A stretch of 41,012 nt of DNA from CAYYYA01 sp964517065 (GTDB taxonomy: Bacteria; Patescibacteriota; Patescibacteriia; UBA1558; 2-01-FULL-52-15): NCBI GenBank assembly GCA_964517065.1, contig CAZFBK010000010.1:1-41012 (forward strand), read 5' to 3'. The position numbers and the translations under genes were made by a program. The notes under the pieces are model-generated. The model was not told the origin of the DNA and did no database searches. It saw only the letters and a program-made list of their open reading frames with translations. Below are positions 32,161-39,559 of the stretch, piece by piece (the stretch's first letter is position 1; each line of letters begins with the position of its first letter).

Positions 32161-32583
32161 ATGAATCTCTGGATCATCTACGCTCTACTCTCTGCCATCT
32201 CGGCTGCTGGTGTGGCTATCTTTGGTAAACTAGGAATCAAAAATATTGACACAACCTTAGCCACTACCGTGCGCTCGATCGTCATGGCACTATTTTTGAT
32301 CCTTGTTTCGCTATCGCTGAACAAATTTCAACAACTTAATACGATTAATTCCAAAGCTTGGCTCTTCATCGTCCTGGCTGGTCTGGCTGGAGCTACCTCG
32401 TGGTTGTTTTATTTCTATGCTCTCAAACAAGGTCCTGCTTCCGGCGTGGCAGCTCTGGACCGCCTAAGCGTGGTCTTTGTCTTAATCCTCGCCACGCTAT
32501 TCTTAGGGGAAAAATTAAGCTGGTATTCAGCAAGCGGGGCTTTGCTGATAACCGGTGGTGCAATATTGATGACGCTCAAATAA
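32161..32583 (+). CDS. EamA-family half-size membrane transporter
   Basis: A 140-aa, five-helix protein made of one EamA domain. Residues about 1-25 (MNLWIIYALLSAISAAGVAIFGKLGI), WLFYFYALKQGPASGVAALDRLSVVFVLILATLFLGEKLSW and GALLITGGAILMTL are the family blocks. Full-length EamA exporters have two such domains, so this one should form a dimer, like small multidrug-resistance proteins. Substrate unknown; metabolite or drug export is the family's usual role. A hairpin with a long T-run follows. Confidence 0.88.
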   Translation: MNLWIIYALLSAISAAGVAIFGKLGIKNIDTTLATTVRSIVMALFLILVSLSLNKFQQLNTINSKAWLFIVLAGLAGATSWLFYFYALKQGPASGVAALDRLSVVFVLILATLFLGEKLSWYSASGALLITGGAILMTLK

Positions 32584-32596
32584 CCGATACACTCAG

Positions 32597-32625
32597 TTGA
32601 CAAATAACTACAGAGTTTATAAAGT
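32597..32625 (+). promoter_or_regulatory. Promoter of the PRPP synthetase gene
   Basis: TTGACA (32597-32602) with TAAAGT (32620-32625) at 17 bases, or TATAAA (32618-32623) at 15. The 31-base segment is a close copy of the promoter at 33797, identical at 24 positions. Confidence 0.6.
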
Positions 32626-32626
32626 G

Positions 32627-32649
32627 GCGTTACGAAACGCTCTTTTTTT
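32627..32649 (+). terminator. Short hairpin with T-run after the EamA gene
   Basis: GCGTT-ACGA-AACGC (32627-32640) followed by TCTTTTTTT. It overlaps the start site predicted from the promoter at 32597, so it probably terminates read-through from the EamA gene rather than acting as an attenuator. Confidence 0.6.
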
Positions 32650-32684
32650 ATATATCCCCGCTTCTCTCTCTTGAGGAGGTTATC

Positions 32685-33752
32685 ATGTTGACCCAGGACC
32701 AGATCCGCGTCTATGGTGGCACATCAAATCATGATCTCGACGCGACAATTCTGACACTCGTCAAACGACGACTTAACTATCCCGACCTGAAGTTTACTCG
32801 AGTCATACACAACACATGGGCTGATGGTGAACCTGGTTTCAGGCTCAACGAGTTCGAATCGATCGCTGGGAAAACCGTTGTAATCTTTACCAGTGTTATC
32901 GATGACAAGACCGAACTACAGATCCGCGATATGGTCATGGCTTGTCATCTGCAGTATGGCGCCAAGCGGGTGATCGTGGTCATGAGCTTTTTGCGCTATC
33001 GGCGGCAAGATCATGACGAATATACCCACGAGATTAATCGGCTACGGATGTTTATCAAAAACCTCAAAGACGGGGGCGTAGATCACCTCATTCTCTGCGA
33101 GCCGCACAACGTAGCCAAGACTATGAGCTACTGCCAGGAGTTTGGACTAGCCGTTTCCATAGCGGATCCCACAGAGCTATTTGTGGAAGAAATTAATCCG
33201 CTTCTTCTCAGCTGTGGGATGAGCAACGTTGTTGTGTTTTCGCCTGATTTCGGCTCAGTTGGACGTGGTCTCACTATAGCTGAGCGTCTCAAGGTTCCGC
33301 TCGTTGCCCTACCCAAGCGCAGGATCAATGGTCGTCTCGAATTAGTGACTGATGTTTCTGCATTCCGCGCCATGATAGAGGCGCACTTCAGTCTAAAGGT
33401 ACCCCTGTCCTGCAACATTGACGACGTACAGGGGAACCATGTTGTTTTCCGAGAAGATGAGGTTGCCTCAGGAGCTACCAGCGCTAAGCAAGCGTGGAGA
33501 CTCCACGATGTAGGTACTAGGGGCATCTACCTCCTAGCGACACATCCAGTCTGTAACGATGGATGGCGCGACAACCTTTTTCCTTTCGGAGAAACAGCCC
33601 CGTTTACCTCTATCTATCTGGGTAATACCAGGCGGCGAGGTATCGGCAAAACGCCCTACGAGGGCAGTACTGACGGCGAGGTTACCGTCGTTGATATGGC
33701 TCCCGTATTAGCCGACCGGCTAGTACAACTTCTGGAAGACTTGAACGACTAG
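32685..33752 (+). CDS. Ribose-phosphate pyrophosphokinase-like protein (divergent PRPP synthetase)
   Basis: 355 aa. Two phosphoribosyltransferase-type domains as in PRPP synthetases: the N-terminal WADGEPGFRLNEFES and the segment FLRYRRQDHDEY (YARQD-like catalytic region), then VVVFSPDFGSVGRGLTIAERL and LPKRRING (catalytic flap KxR). The PRPP loop, usually DDMIDTGGT, reads EDEVASGATSAK, so one acid and the TGG are altered. It should make PRPP from ribose-5-phosphate and ATP, but reduced or changed activity is possible. It has a strong TTGAGGAGG Shine-Dalgarno six bases upstream and its own terminator, unlike most genes here. Confidence 0.82.
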   Translation: MLTQDQIRVYGGTSNHDLDATILTLVKRRLNYPDLKFTRVIHNTWADGEPGFRLNEFESIAGKTVVIFTSVIDDKTELQIRDMVMACHLQYGAKRVIVVMSFLRYRRQDHDEYTHEINRLRMFIKNLKDGGVDHLILCEPHNVAKTMSYCQEFGLAVSIADPTELFVEEINPLLLSCGMSNVVVFSPDFGSVGRGLTIAERLKVPLVALPKRRINGRLELVTDVSAFRAMIEAHFSLKVPLSCNIDDVQGNHVVFREDEVASGATSAKQAWRLHDVGTRGIYLLATHPVCNDGWRDNLFPFGETAPFTSIYLGNTRRRGIGKTPYEGSTDGEVTVVDMAPVLADRLVQLLEDLND

Positions 33753-33758
33753 CATTAC

Positions 33759-33793
33759 GGCCCTGAACCCTTGTGGTTCAGGGCCGCTCTTTT
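33759..33793 (+). terminator. Terminator of the PRPP synthetase gene
   Basis: GGCCCTGAACC (33759-33769) and GGTTCAGGGCC (33775-33785), a perfect 11-bp stem with a 5-base loop, then GCTCTTTT. Confidence 0.9.
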
Positions 33794-33796
33794 AAA

Positions 33797-33825
33797 TTGA
33801 CAAAACTGAACAGACTTTATAGAGT
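33797..33825 (+). promoter_or_regulatory. Promoter of the small membrane-protein gene
   Basis: TTGACA (33797-33802) and TAGAGT (33820-33825) at 17 bases, or TATAGA at 15. A near copy of the 32597 promoter, including the downstream AACGCTCTTT. Confidence 0.6.
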
Positions 33826-33871
33826 GGTCATGTAACGCTCTTTGGTAGTAATCTCTCACCAGAGGTGGATC

Positions 33872-34228
33872 ATGATCATGCTTACCGGAATAATAGTCGC
33901 TATGGTAGCAGCTATCTGGAACGAGCGGCCGACTGGTTTCCGACTTCTTAATAGCCCAGACAGGCCGATCACTCAAGAAACTAAGCTTGAAGACAACTAC
34001 TGCATTCCCTGTAATGATGTAGCTCGGCAAGAGATTGAGGATGAGATCAGCAGATTTCAGGGTTTACTCCTGAAAGGGGTCCGTCATATTGACCCTAACT
34101 ACCTGCCGAATCTTATCCATCTACTTCAAACACACACCTGTGACCACCCTCCAGGCGCACATCAGCGCGACCTCCTACTCCGACCTCATCGGCCTTTGGC
34201 TGACGAGGTCGTTTGTTTAGATAATTGA
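33872..34228 (+). CDS. Small protein with N-terminal membrane helix, unknown function
   Basis: 118 aa from the ATG at 33872; the ATG at 33878 is better spaced (nine bases) from the AGGTGG Shine-Dalgarno at 33863-33868. A hydrophobic segment (about 2-16) is followed by a polar domain with CIPC and HTCDHPP motifs, which could bind metal or form disulfides. I recognise no family. The last 15 codons or so overlap a terminator hairpin (34181-34218), which is unusual, so the C terminus may be non-essential or the frame may end differently in relatives. Confidence 0.55.
   Translation: MIMLTGIIVAMVAAIWNERPTGFRLLNSPDRPITQETKLEDNYCIPCNDVARQEIEDEISRFQGLLLKGVRHIDPNYLPNLIHLLQTHTCDHPPGAHQRDLLLRPHRPLADEVVCLDN
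34181..34218 (+). terminator. Terminator overlapping the end of the 33872 gene
   Basis: CGACCTC (34181-34187)/GAGGTCG (34205-34211) plus an inner 5-bp helix CGGCC/GGCTG and a TTT loop, then TTTGTTT. The hairpin lies inside the coding frame, which runs on to a TGA at 34226. Confidence 0.6.
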
Positions 34229-34282
34229 AAACAGCTACTATTAGCCCAGATATTGAAATATTTATCTATTTTGGCTGTACTA

Positions 34283-34288
34283 TATAGT
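34283..34288 (+). promoter_or_regulatory. -10 element next to the sigma-factor start codon
   Basis: TATAGT (34283-34288) ends seven bases before the ATG at 34296, predicting a leaderless transcript. No good -35 is seen, so activation by another factor or autoregulation is possible. Confidence 0.45.
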
Positions 34289-34295
34289 TAGAACA

Positions 34296-34865
34296 ATGCC
34301 TCTACCATTGACTGATGAACAACTTGTCGAAAAAGTACAACAAGGACAGACTGAGCTGTTTGGTCTTTTGGTAGAACGCTACGAGGCGAAATTAAAACGC
34401 TATGCTCGAAAATTTCTTTACCAAACAGATGACATAGATGATCTGGTGCAGGAAGTCATGATCAAAAGCTACGTCAATATCCAAAGTTTCAAACTTGATA
34501 AAAGGTTCTCACCTTGGATCTATCGTATCGCCCATAATGAGTTCATCAATGCCATCAAGAAAAAAAAGAAAGAAGCCCTGCCGTTCTTCGACCCCGACAC
34601 CCTCTTCCCTCATCCGGTAGCCAAAGAAACGACCGATGGTCCACTGCAAGAAAAAGAAATAAAAACTACTCTAGATACCTATCTCAATCAGCTAGAAGCG
34701 AAATATCGGGAACCCCTCATCTTGTACTACCTAGAGGAGCTCAGTTATCAAGAAATTGCCGATATCCTCCACATACCAAGCTCCACCGTCGGCGTCCGTC
34801 TGAATAGGGCCAAACAAGCCTTGCAAAAAATCCATCAAAAACATCAGCCTCAAAACCATGCCTGA
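34296..34865 (+). CDS. ECF-type RNA polymerase sigma factor
   Basis: 189 aa with only regions sigma-2 and sigma-4, the ECF (group 4) layout. Region 2 is in LFGLLVERYEAKLKRYARKFL...DDIDDLVQEVMIKSYVNIQSF...PWIYRIAHNEFIN. Region 4 is YREPLILYYLEELSYQEIADILHIPSSTVGVRLNRAKQAL, a complete helix-turn-helix. It directs RNA polymerase to a small set of promoters in response to a signal. The next gene overlaps by eight bases and encodes a membrane protein, the usual place for an anti-sigma factor. Confidence 0.95.
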   Translation: MPLPLTDEQLVEKVQQGQTELFGLLVERYEAKLKRYARKFLYQTDDIDDLVQEVMIKSYVNIQSFKLDKRFSPWIYRIAHNEFINAIKKKKKEALPFFDPDTLFPHPVAKETTDGPLQEKEIKTTLDTYLNQLEAKYREPLILYYLEELSYQEIADILHIPSSTVGVRLNRAKQALQKIHQKHQPQNHA

Positions 34866-35598
34866 ACATAATCTATCATTAAAGGAGCAAATCCTTGCCC
34901 AGATATCCAGCGGCCAAGCAAAAATGCGACCACGCTCGTATTTTATCGTGCGTGGTGTACTTCTGGCTCTAGGTACTGTTGTTATGACACTAACCCTCCT
35001 CTATACGATTAGTCTTATTGTCTTTATTACTAAGCTGAATGGTTCGTCAGAATTACCGGCCTTTGGTCTGAAAGGCATTGCTCCGTTTATCTTCTCTTTA
35101 CCGTGGATTCTGATAGCGACCTGTTTGCTAGCTTTGGTTGTTTTAGAGCTGCTGGTTCATCACTATGCTTTCGCCTATCGCAAACCGGTAGTGTACTCAC
35201 TCGTTGGAGTCTTCGTTGTTGCTATCCTTGGCAGTATGATTGTCGCCAGATTTAGACTGCACGAGCAATTATTTGAATTCGCTCAAGAAGAACGACTCCC
35301 AATCGCCGGACCTTTCTATCGTGACTATGACCATCGCCGCGTCCGCAATATTTATCCAGGCATCATTGCCACTCTGAATGAGAGTGGCTTCAACCTCACA
35401 ACTCGTCAAGCAGAAACATTTACTATTATTGTCAACGAACAGACTGCCGTACCCGCGGGCTGGATCTGGCATCAAGGTGACATGGTGGTCGTACTGGGTA
35501 ACGAAGATGACCGGATTATCACCGCTCTAGGAGTGCGCCCGTGGCACAGTGAATATGGCAATTTCAGGCAGAAATTGCCTATGATGCCCCCTCGCTGA
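34858..35598 (+). CDS. Multi-helix membrane protein, candidate anti-sigma factor
   Basis: 246 aa. A short cytoplasmic N-terminal part (1-27), three membrane helices (about 29-57, 71-98 and 109-130) and an extracytoplasmic domain of about 115 residues (AQEERLPIAGPFYRDYDHRR...). The overlap with the ECF sigma gene and its membrane topology suggest control of that sigma factor. The N-terminal segment is much shorter than a classical zinc-binding anti-sigma domain, and I recognise no such motif. The function is inferred from position. Confidence 0.7.
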   Translation: MPEHNLSLKEQILAQISSGQAKMRPRSYFIVRGVLLALGTVVMTLTLLYTISLIVFITKLNGSSELPAFGLKGIAPFIFSLPWILIATCLLALVVLELLVHHYAFAYRKPVVYSLVGVFVVAILGSMIVARFRLHEQLFEFAQEERLPIAGPFYRDYDHRRVRNIYPGIIATLNESGFNLTTRQAETFTIIVNEQTAVPAGWIWHQGDMVVVLGNEDDRIITALGVRPWHSEYGNFRQKLPMMPPR

Positions 35599-35631
35599 AA
35601 TATTCTGCCAACTGAATTGTACTAAATATAT

Positions 35632-35684
35632 GATCAGAGCACCTAGGTATAATAAGAGGGTATGCCTAAGCTCTGATCTTTTTT
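35632..35684 (+). terminator. Terminator of the sigma-factor operon
   Basis: GATCAGAGC (35632-35640) and GCTCTGATC (35670-35678), a perfect 9-bp stem with an inner TAGGTAT/ATGCCTA helix, followed by six T (35679-35684). Confidence 0.92.
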
Positions 35685-35700
35685 GACAACCACTCTCATT

Positions 35701-35724
35701 CTCACAGCTTGCTGTGAGAGTTTT
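35701..35724. terminator. Second hairpin with T-run
   Basis: CTCACAGC-TT-GCTGTGAG (35701-35718), then AGTTTT. It follows the previous terminator by 16 bases with no gene between, so it may be a back-up or belong to a small untranslated transcript. Confidence 0.55.
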
Positions 35725-35884
35725 AATTAAGGAAGCCATCCATAGCCTTGGCGTAGGGTGGTAAACGACCAAAATTATTATATGAAATAATCCTAGGTCA
35801 ACTATGTACTATACTATGCCAGTGCACGGCTCAATGAAGTGACAGCATTGATATCTACCTCTGCTTATTATTAACCACGTCATC

Positions 35885-36307
35885 ATGAAAAGACGATTAC
35901 TCGCCTACGCCCTCGTACCAGCCCTTGGTCTAGGAATCTTAGCTGCCAATATGGCCTCCGCCCACGGGATGTTCATGTCAGGTACGCCGCAGGAGCAAGC
36001 CACTCAGCAAAGTAAAATGTTTGAGCAGCAAGCTTCCCTGTTCGGGATTACTGTTGATGAAGCCAAAACCTATTGGGCAGAGGGCAAAACCATTGCCGAT
36101 ATTGCCAAAGATAAAGGATTAACCGAGGATCAGCTACGCGCCAAAATGGACGCCGCCCGTCAGGCTGAGATGAAAACACGTATACAAAATCTCGTTGACC
36201 AAGGTGTCATCACTCAAGCGCAGGCTGACAAGCGTCTGCAATTCCTCAGTACCCAAAGCACCAAGCTCCCCATGGGCAAAGGTTTTCACCGAGGTTTCGG
36301 ATTCTAA
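35885..36307 (+). CDS. Small secreted protein, DUF2680-like
   Basis: 140 aa. A signal peptide (1-26, ending ASAHG) is followed by a helical domain, LFGITVDEAKTYWAEGKTIADIAKDKGLTEDQLRAKM. This is a motif seen in many small secreted or periplasmic proteins of Gram-positive bacteria and candidate phyla. A Gln/Ala-rich second helix repeat (RIQNLVDQGVITQAQADKRLQFL) follows, then a Gly/Phe/His-rich tail (GKGFHRGFGF). Function unknown; the tail could bind metal. Monocistronic with its own terminator. Confidence 0.75.
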   Translation: MKRRLLAYALVPALGLGILAANMASAHGMFMSGTPQEQATQQSKMFEQQASLFGITVDEAKTYWAEGKTIADIAKDKGLTEDQLRAKMDAARQAEMKTRIQNLVDQGVITQAQADKRLQFLSTQSTKLPMGKGFHRGFGF

Positions 36308-36318
36308 TCATTACCGAG

Positions 36319-36350
36319 TACAGCCTAGAAAATCTGGGCTGTATTTTGTT
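36319..36350 (+). terminator. Terminator of the secreted-protein gene
   Basis: TACAGCC (36319-36325) and GGCTGTA (36337-36343) with an 11-base loop, followed by TTTTGTT. Confidence 0.85.
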
Positions 36351-36399
36351 TGCTTCCTAGCTCTTTGAAAAAATGACGCGATATAAAACACAGCCATTG

Positions 36400-36408
36400 T
36401 GCTATACT
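36400..36408 (+). promoter_or_regulatory. Extended -10 promoter of mgtA
   Basis: TG-C-TATACT (36400-36408) with no clear -35 match. Predicted start near 36415, 14 bases before the ATG at 36429: too short a leader for a magnesium riboswitch or a leader peptide. Confidence 0.5.
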
Positions 36409-36428
36409 ATAGATGAATATTTTTCTCT

Positions 36429-38996
36429 ATGGCACATTCTCCCTATGATCTTCCGGCACTAGCGCGAGCATCTACTGATACGCTCTACAAGCAGTTCGCT
36501 ACCCGGATCAAAGGTTTGACTCACCGTGAGATAGCAGAACGACTGAAGCAACACGGTTACAATGAAATCATTACTGACAAAGCCATACCGTGGTATCGCC
36601 GGTTATTTGATAATATCCGCGACCCGCTCAGTCTACTCCTACTTGGTCTAGGAGTTGTTGCCTATACGACTGGGGACTATAAAGCCGCCATACTGATCAC
36701 CATCATGCTGTTGCTTAGTATTTTCTTGCGCTTCATCCAAGAATCACGCGCAGATAGTGCTGCTCAGAAGCTAAAAGCTCTGGTACTGACAACGGCCACT
36801 GCCTTTCGTGATAAAGGCAAAAAAGAAGTAGCGCTCAAGACACTGGTTCCCGGTGACATTATTGAGCTTTCTGCTGGTGATCTCGTGCCGGCTGATGTCC
36901 GGTTGATCGAATCGCGTGATCTTTTCGTCAATCAGTCAGCCCTGACCGGAGAGTCCCTGCCGGTAGAAAAACACGCCCAACCTCTGACAACTCTGCCGAA
37001 GGATGAGTTTGATTGCAATAACCTGTGCTTCATGGGCACGAATATCGAAAGTGGCATTGCTACAGCCATCATTGTGGCCACCGGCAGTACCACGCGTTTC
37101 GGTCAATTAGCCAAGTCAGTGACAAAGAAGCGTGAGATTAGCAGTTTTGACGTCGGTCTCGGCAAATTTACTTGGCTGCTACTGCGACTGATCTTCGTTA
37201 TGGTGCCGCTGGTTTTCATCGTGAATGGCCTCAGCAAAGGTGATTGGCTGGACGCCTTTTTCTTCGCCTTAGCTATTGCCGTCGGTCTGACACCGGAGAT
37301 GCTACCGATGATCGTCACCGTCAATCTATCCAAAGGCGCTCTGGATATGTCGAAGAAAAAAGTCATCATCAAACGCCTGAACGCCATCCAGAATTTCGGA
37401 GCTATGGATACACTCTGTACTGACAAAACCGGCACGATCACCGCTGGAAAAGTAGCCCTAATCCAGCATATGGATCTGCAAGGTAACGAAAGCCAAGATG
37501 TCTTGGATTACGCGACGATTAATAGCAGCTTCCAGACGGGTCTCCAAAATATCATGGATGAGGCTATCTTGCGCCATGACAAGAAAAAAACCCAACAACT
37601 GCTTAAAGCCTACAAAAAAGTTGACGAACTACCTTTTGATTTTGTCCGCCGACGTCTATCAGTGATTGTCTCCAGCAGCAAAGAAAAACATCTGCTCATT
37701 TGCAAAGGCGCCACAGAGGAAGTATTACAACTAACAAAGACTGTACTGATCAAAGGTGCAGAAAAACAGCTAGCTACTGCCGACCGCCAACGAGTACGCA
37801 AACTAGTGGATAAATGGAGCAATGAAGGATTCCGTCTCATGGCAGTAGCCTACAAACATTTACCAGCCAACAAGACTGTCTATACGGTCAAAGACGAGAC
37901 AGATCTCATCCTCATGGGTTTCTTAGCCTTTTTAGACCCGCCGAAAGCCTCAGCCACCGAAGCTCTCGCTAGCCTAAGCAAACTCGGCGTAAACGTTAAG
38001 GTATTGACTGGTGATAACGTACTGGTAGCACGGAAGGTTTGCTCTGAGGTTGGTCTGAGTACAGACGTGATCCTGAGCGGCAGCGACATACAAGACCTAA
38101 CAGATAAACAATTAATACCAAAGCTTGAAACTACCTCAGTCTTCGCCAAGCTGACTCCAGCTGATAAAGAAAGAATCATAGCACTCCTACGTCAACAAAA
38201 ACACGTCGTTGGTTATCTCGGTGACGGTATCAATGACGCTCCTGCTCTACGCGCTGCGGATGTCGGCATTTCCGTCGATGGCGGTGTCGATATTGCCAAA
38301 GAATCAGCCGATATCATTCTGCTAGAAAAAAATCTGAAAGTTTTAGCCGAAGGAGTACGTGAAGGTCGCAAAGTGTTTGGCAATATCATCAAGTATGTCC
38401 GTATGACTGCCAGCTCCAATTTCGGTAATATGTTCAGTGTCCTTGGCGCCAGTATCTTCTTGCCCTTTCTGCCGATGCTACCGCTGCAGATCATAGCCAA
38501 TAACCTCTTGTATGATATCTCACAGCTGACAATACCTACCGACGCTGTAGACGAAAGCTATCTGACCAAACCTCGGCAATGGAATATCTCTAATATCACC
38601 CGCTATATCTTTTTCCTTGGCCCTGTCAGCTCACTCTTTGACTACGCCACCTTTGCCGTCATGCTCTTTGCCTTCAACGCTTGGGCCAATCCTGCCCTAT
38701 TTCAAACAGGCTGGTTCGTTGAATCGCTTATCAGCCAAACCTTGATCATTCACATTATCCGTACGAATAAAATACCGTTCATTCAAAGTCGTGCGAGCCT
38801 GCCTTTAACGCTCTCAACCTTTGGCATTATACTATTTGGAGCTTGGTTACCTTTCTCGCCATTCGCAACTGCCTTAGGCTTTGTACAGCTTCCACCACTC
38901 TATTGGCTCTACCTCGGTATCTTTGTCCTGCTCTATTTCGTGCTTGCTACTATCGTCAAAACACTATTCATCCATCGCTTCCATCAGGAGGAGTAA
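36429..38996 (+). CDS. mgtA: P-type ATPase, magnesium-transporting MgtA type (P3B)
   Basis: 855 aa, close to E. coli MgtA. It imports Mg2+ with ATP. Landmarks: the N-terminal cytoplasmic domain, TM1-2 (about 66-102), the actuator motif TGES (173-176), TM3-4 with VGLTPEMLPM (285-294), the phosphorylated D332 in TDKTGT, KGATEEV in the nucleotide domain, TGDN and GDGINDAPAL in the hinge, and a C-terminal NLLYDISQLTIPTD in TM6. This last motif separates MgtA from Ca2+ and H+ pumps. No magnesium-sensing leader is visible. Single gene. Confidence 0.95.
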   Translation: MAHSPYDLPALARASTDTLYKQFATRIKGLTHREIAERLKQHGYNEIITDKAIPWYRRLFDNIRDPLSLLLLGLGVVAYTTGDYKAAILITIMLLLSIFLRFIQESRADSAAQKLKALVLTTATAFRDKGKKEVALKTLVPGDIIELSAGDLVPADVRLIESRDLFVNQSALTGESLPVEKHAQPLTTLPKDEFDCNNLCFMGTNIESGIATAIIVATGSTTRFGQLAKSVTKKREISSFDVGLGKFTWLLLRLIFVMVPLVFIVNGLSKGDWLDAFFFALAIAVGLTPEMLPMIVTVNLSKGALDMSKKKVIIKRLNAIQNFGAMDTLCTDKTGTITAGKVALIQHMDLQGNESQDVLDYATINSSFQTGLQNIMDEAILRHDKKKTQQLLKAYKKVDELPFDFVRRRLSVIVSSSKEKHLLICKGATEEVLQLTKTVLIKGAEKQLATADRQRVRKLVDKWSNEGFRLMAVAYKHLPANKTVYTVKDETDLILMGFLAFLDPPKASATEALASLSKLGVNVKVLTGDNVLVARKVCSEVGLSTDVILSGSDIQDLTDKQLIPKLETTSVFAKLTPADKERIIALLRQQKHVVGYLGDGINDAPALRAADVGISVDGGVDIAKESADIILLEKNLKVLAEGVREGRKVFGNIIKYVRMTASSNFGNMFSVLGASIFLPFLPMLPLQIIANNLLYDISQLTIPTDAVDESYLTKPRQWNISNITRYIFFLGPVSSLFDYATFAVMLFAFNAWANPALFQTGWFVESLISQTLIIHIIRTNKIPFIQSRASLPLTLSTFGIILFGAWLPFSPFATALGFVQLPPLYWLYLGIFVLLYFVLATIVKTLFIHRFHQEE

Positions 38997-39021
38997 TTCT
39001 TTTCCCCATCAATTAATATAT

Positions 39022-39372
39022 ATGAAAAAATCACTCATTATCGTAGCTAGTCTTCTGCTCGTAACAGCCTGCGCCAAAACGCCGGCCCAAACCAATACCA
39101 ATACGACCGTCAACCAAAACACTCCAACAGCCAAAACCTTTACCATGGCCGAGGTTCAACAGGCAAATACCCCTTCAAACTGTTTAACCACTATCAGTGG
39201 TAAAGTCTATAATCTGACCAACTGGATCAATCAGCATCCAGGCGGAGACACAGCCATAATGAGTCTTTGTGGAACTGATGGCACCAGTGCATTTAATAAT
39301 CAACATGGCAACCAGGGGCGACCAGCCAGCGTACTGCAGTCCTATGAAGCTGGCACATTAGCTGCCAATTAG
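39022..39372 (+). CDS. Cytochrome-b5-like heme-binding lipoprotein
   Basis: 116 aa from the ATG at 39022. The lipoprotein signal MKKSLIIVASLLLVTAC has the lipidated cysteine at 17. An Asn/Thr-rich linker precedes a short cytochrome-b5 domain with TISGKVYNLTNWINQHPGGDTAI; H72 of HPGG and H95 (NNQHG) are the expected axial heme ligands. Two further cysteines (54, 83) could form a disulfide. It should be a surface-anchored heme protein, although no cytochrome maturation is needed for b-type heme. An upstream in-frame ATG (38881) lies within mgtA and is not used. It follows mgtA by 25 bases and may be co-transcribed. Confidence 0.88.
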   Translation: MKKSLIIVASLLLVTACAKTPAQTNTNTTVNQNTPTAKTFTMAEVQQANTPSNCLTTISGKVYNLTNWINQHPGGDTAIMSLCGTDGTSAFNNQHGNQGRPASVLQSYEAGTLAAN

Positions 39373-39385
39373 TTAGCATTATAGC

Positions 39386-39414
39386 TTGACAAAAATAGAT
39401 TTTTAATCTATAGT
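39386..39414 (+). promoter_or_regulatory. Strong sigma-70 promoter of the DEAD-box helicase gene
   Basis: TTGACA (39386-39391), 17 bases, TATAGT (39409-39414). An inverted repeat ATAGATT-TTT-AATCTAT (39395-39411) spans the spacer and part of the -10, as an operator would. The leader to the ATG is about 139 bases. Confidence 0.8.
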
Positions 39415-39559
39415 ATTTCCATAACTCAAATCTCTTCGTTTTTCGTTGTTTGATCTCCATCAAAACGTGCCATTCACTGGCTAAATCTGAAAACTTACGA
39501 GACCTACTCATCACTCATTAGGATGGGAAGTTATACTCTAAGTATTTTTTAGCTATCTC

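Noticed and set aside
33842..33871. Upstream start for the small membrane protein
   Set aside because: It precedes the Shine-Dalgarno at 33863-33868 and adds a segment that overlaps the leader.
38881..39021. Upstream start for the cytochrome-b5-like lipoprotein
   Set aside because: It lies inside mgtA in another frame and would bury the lipoprotein signal peptide 47 residues into the protein.
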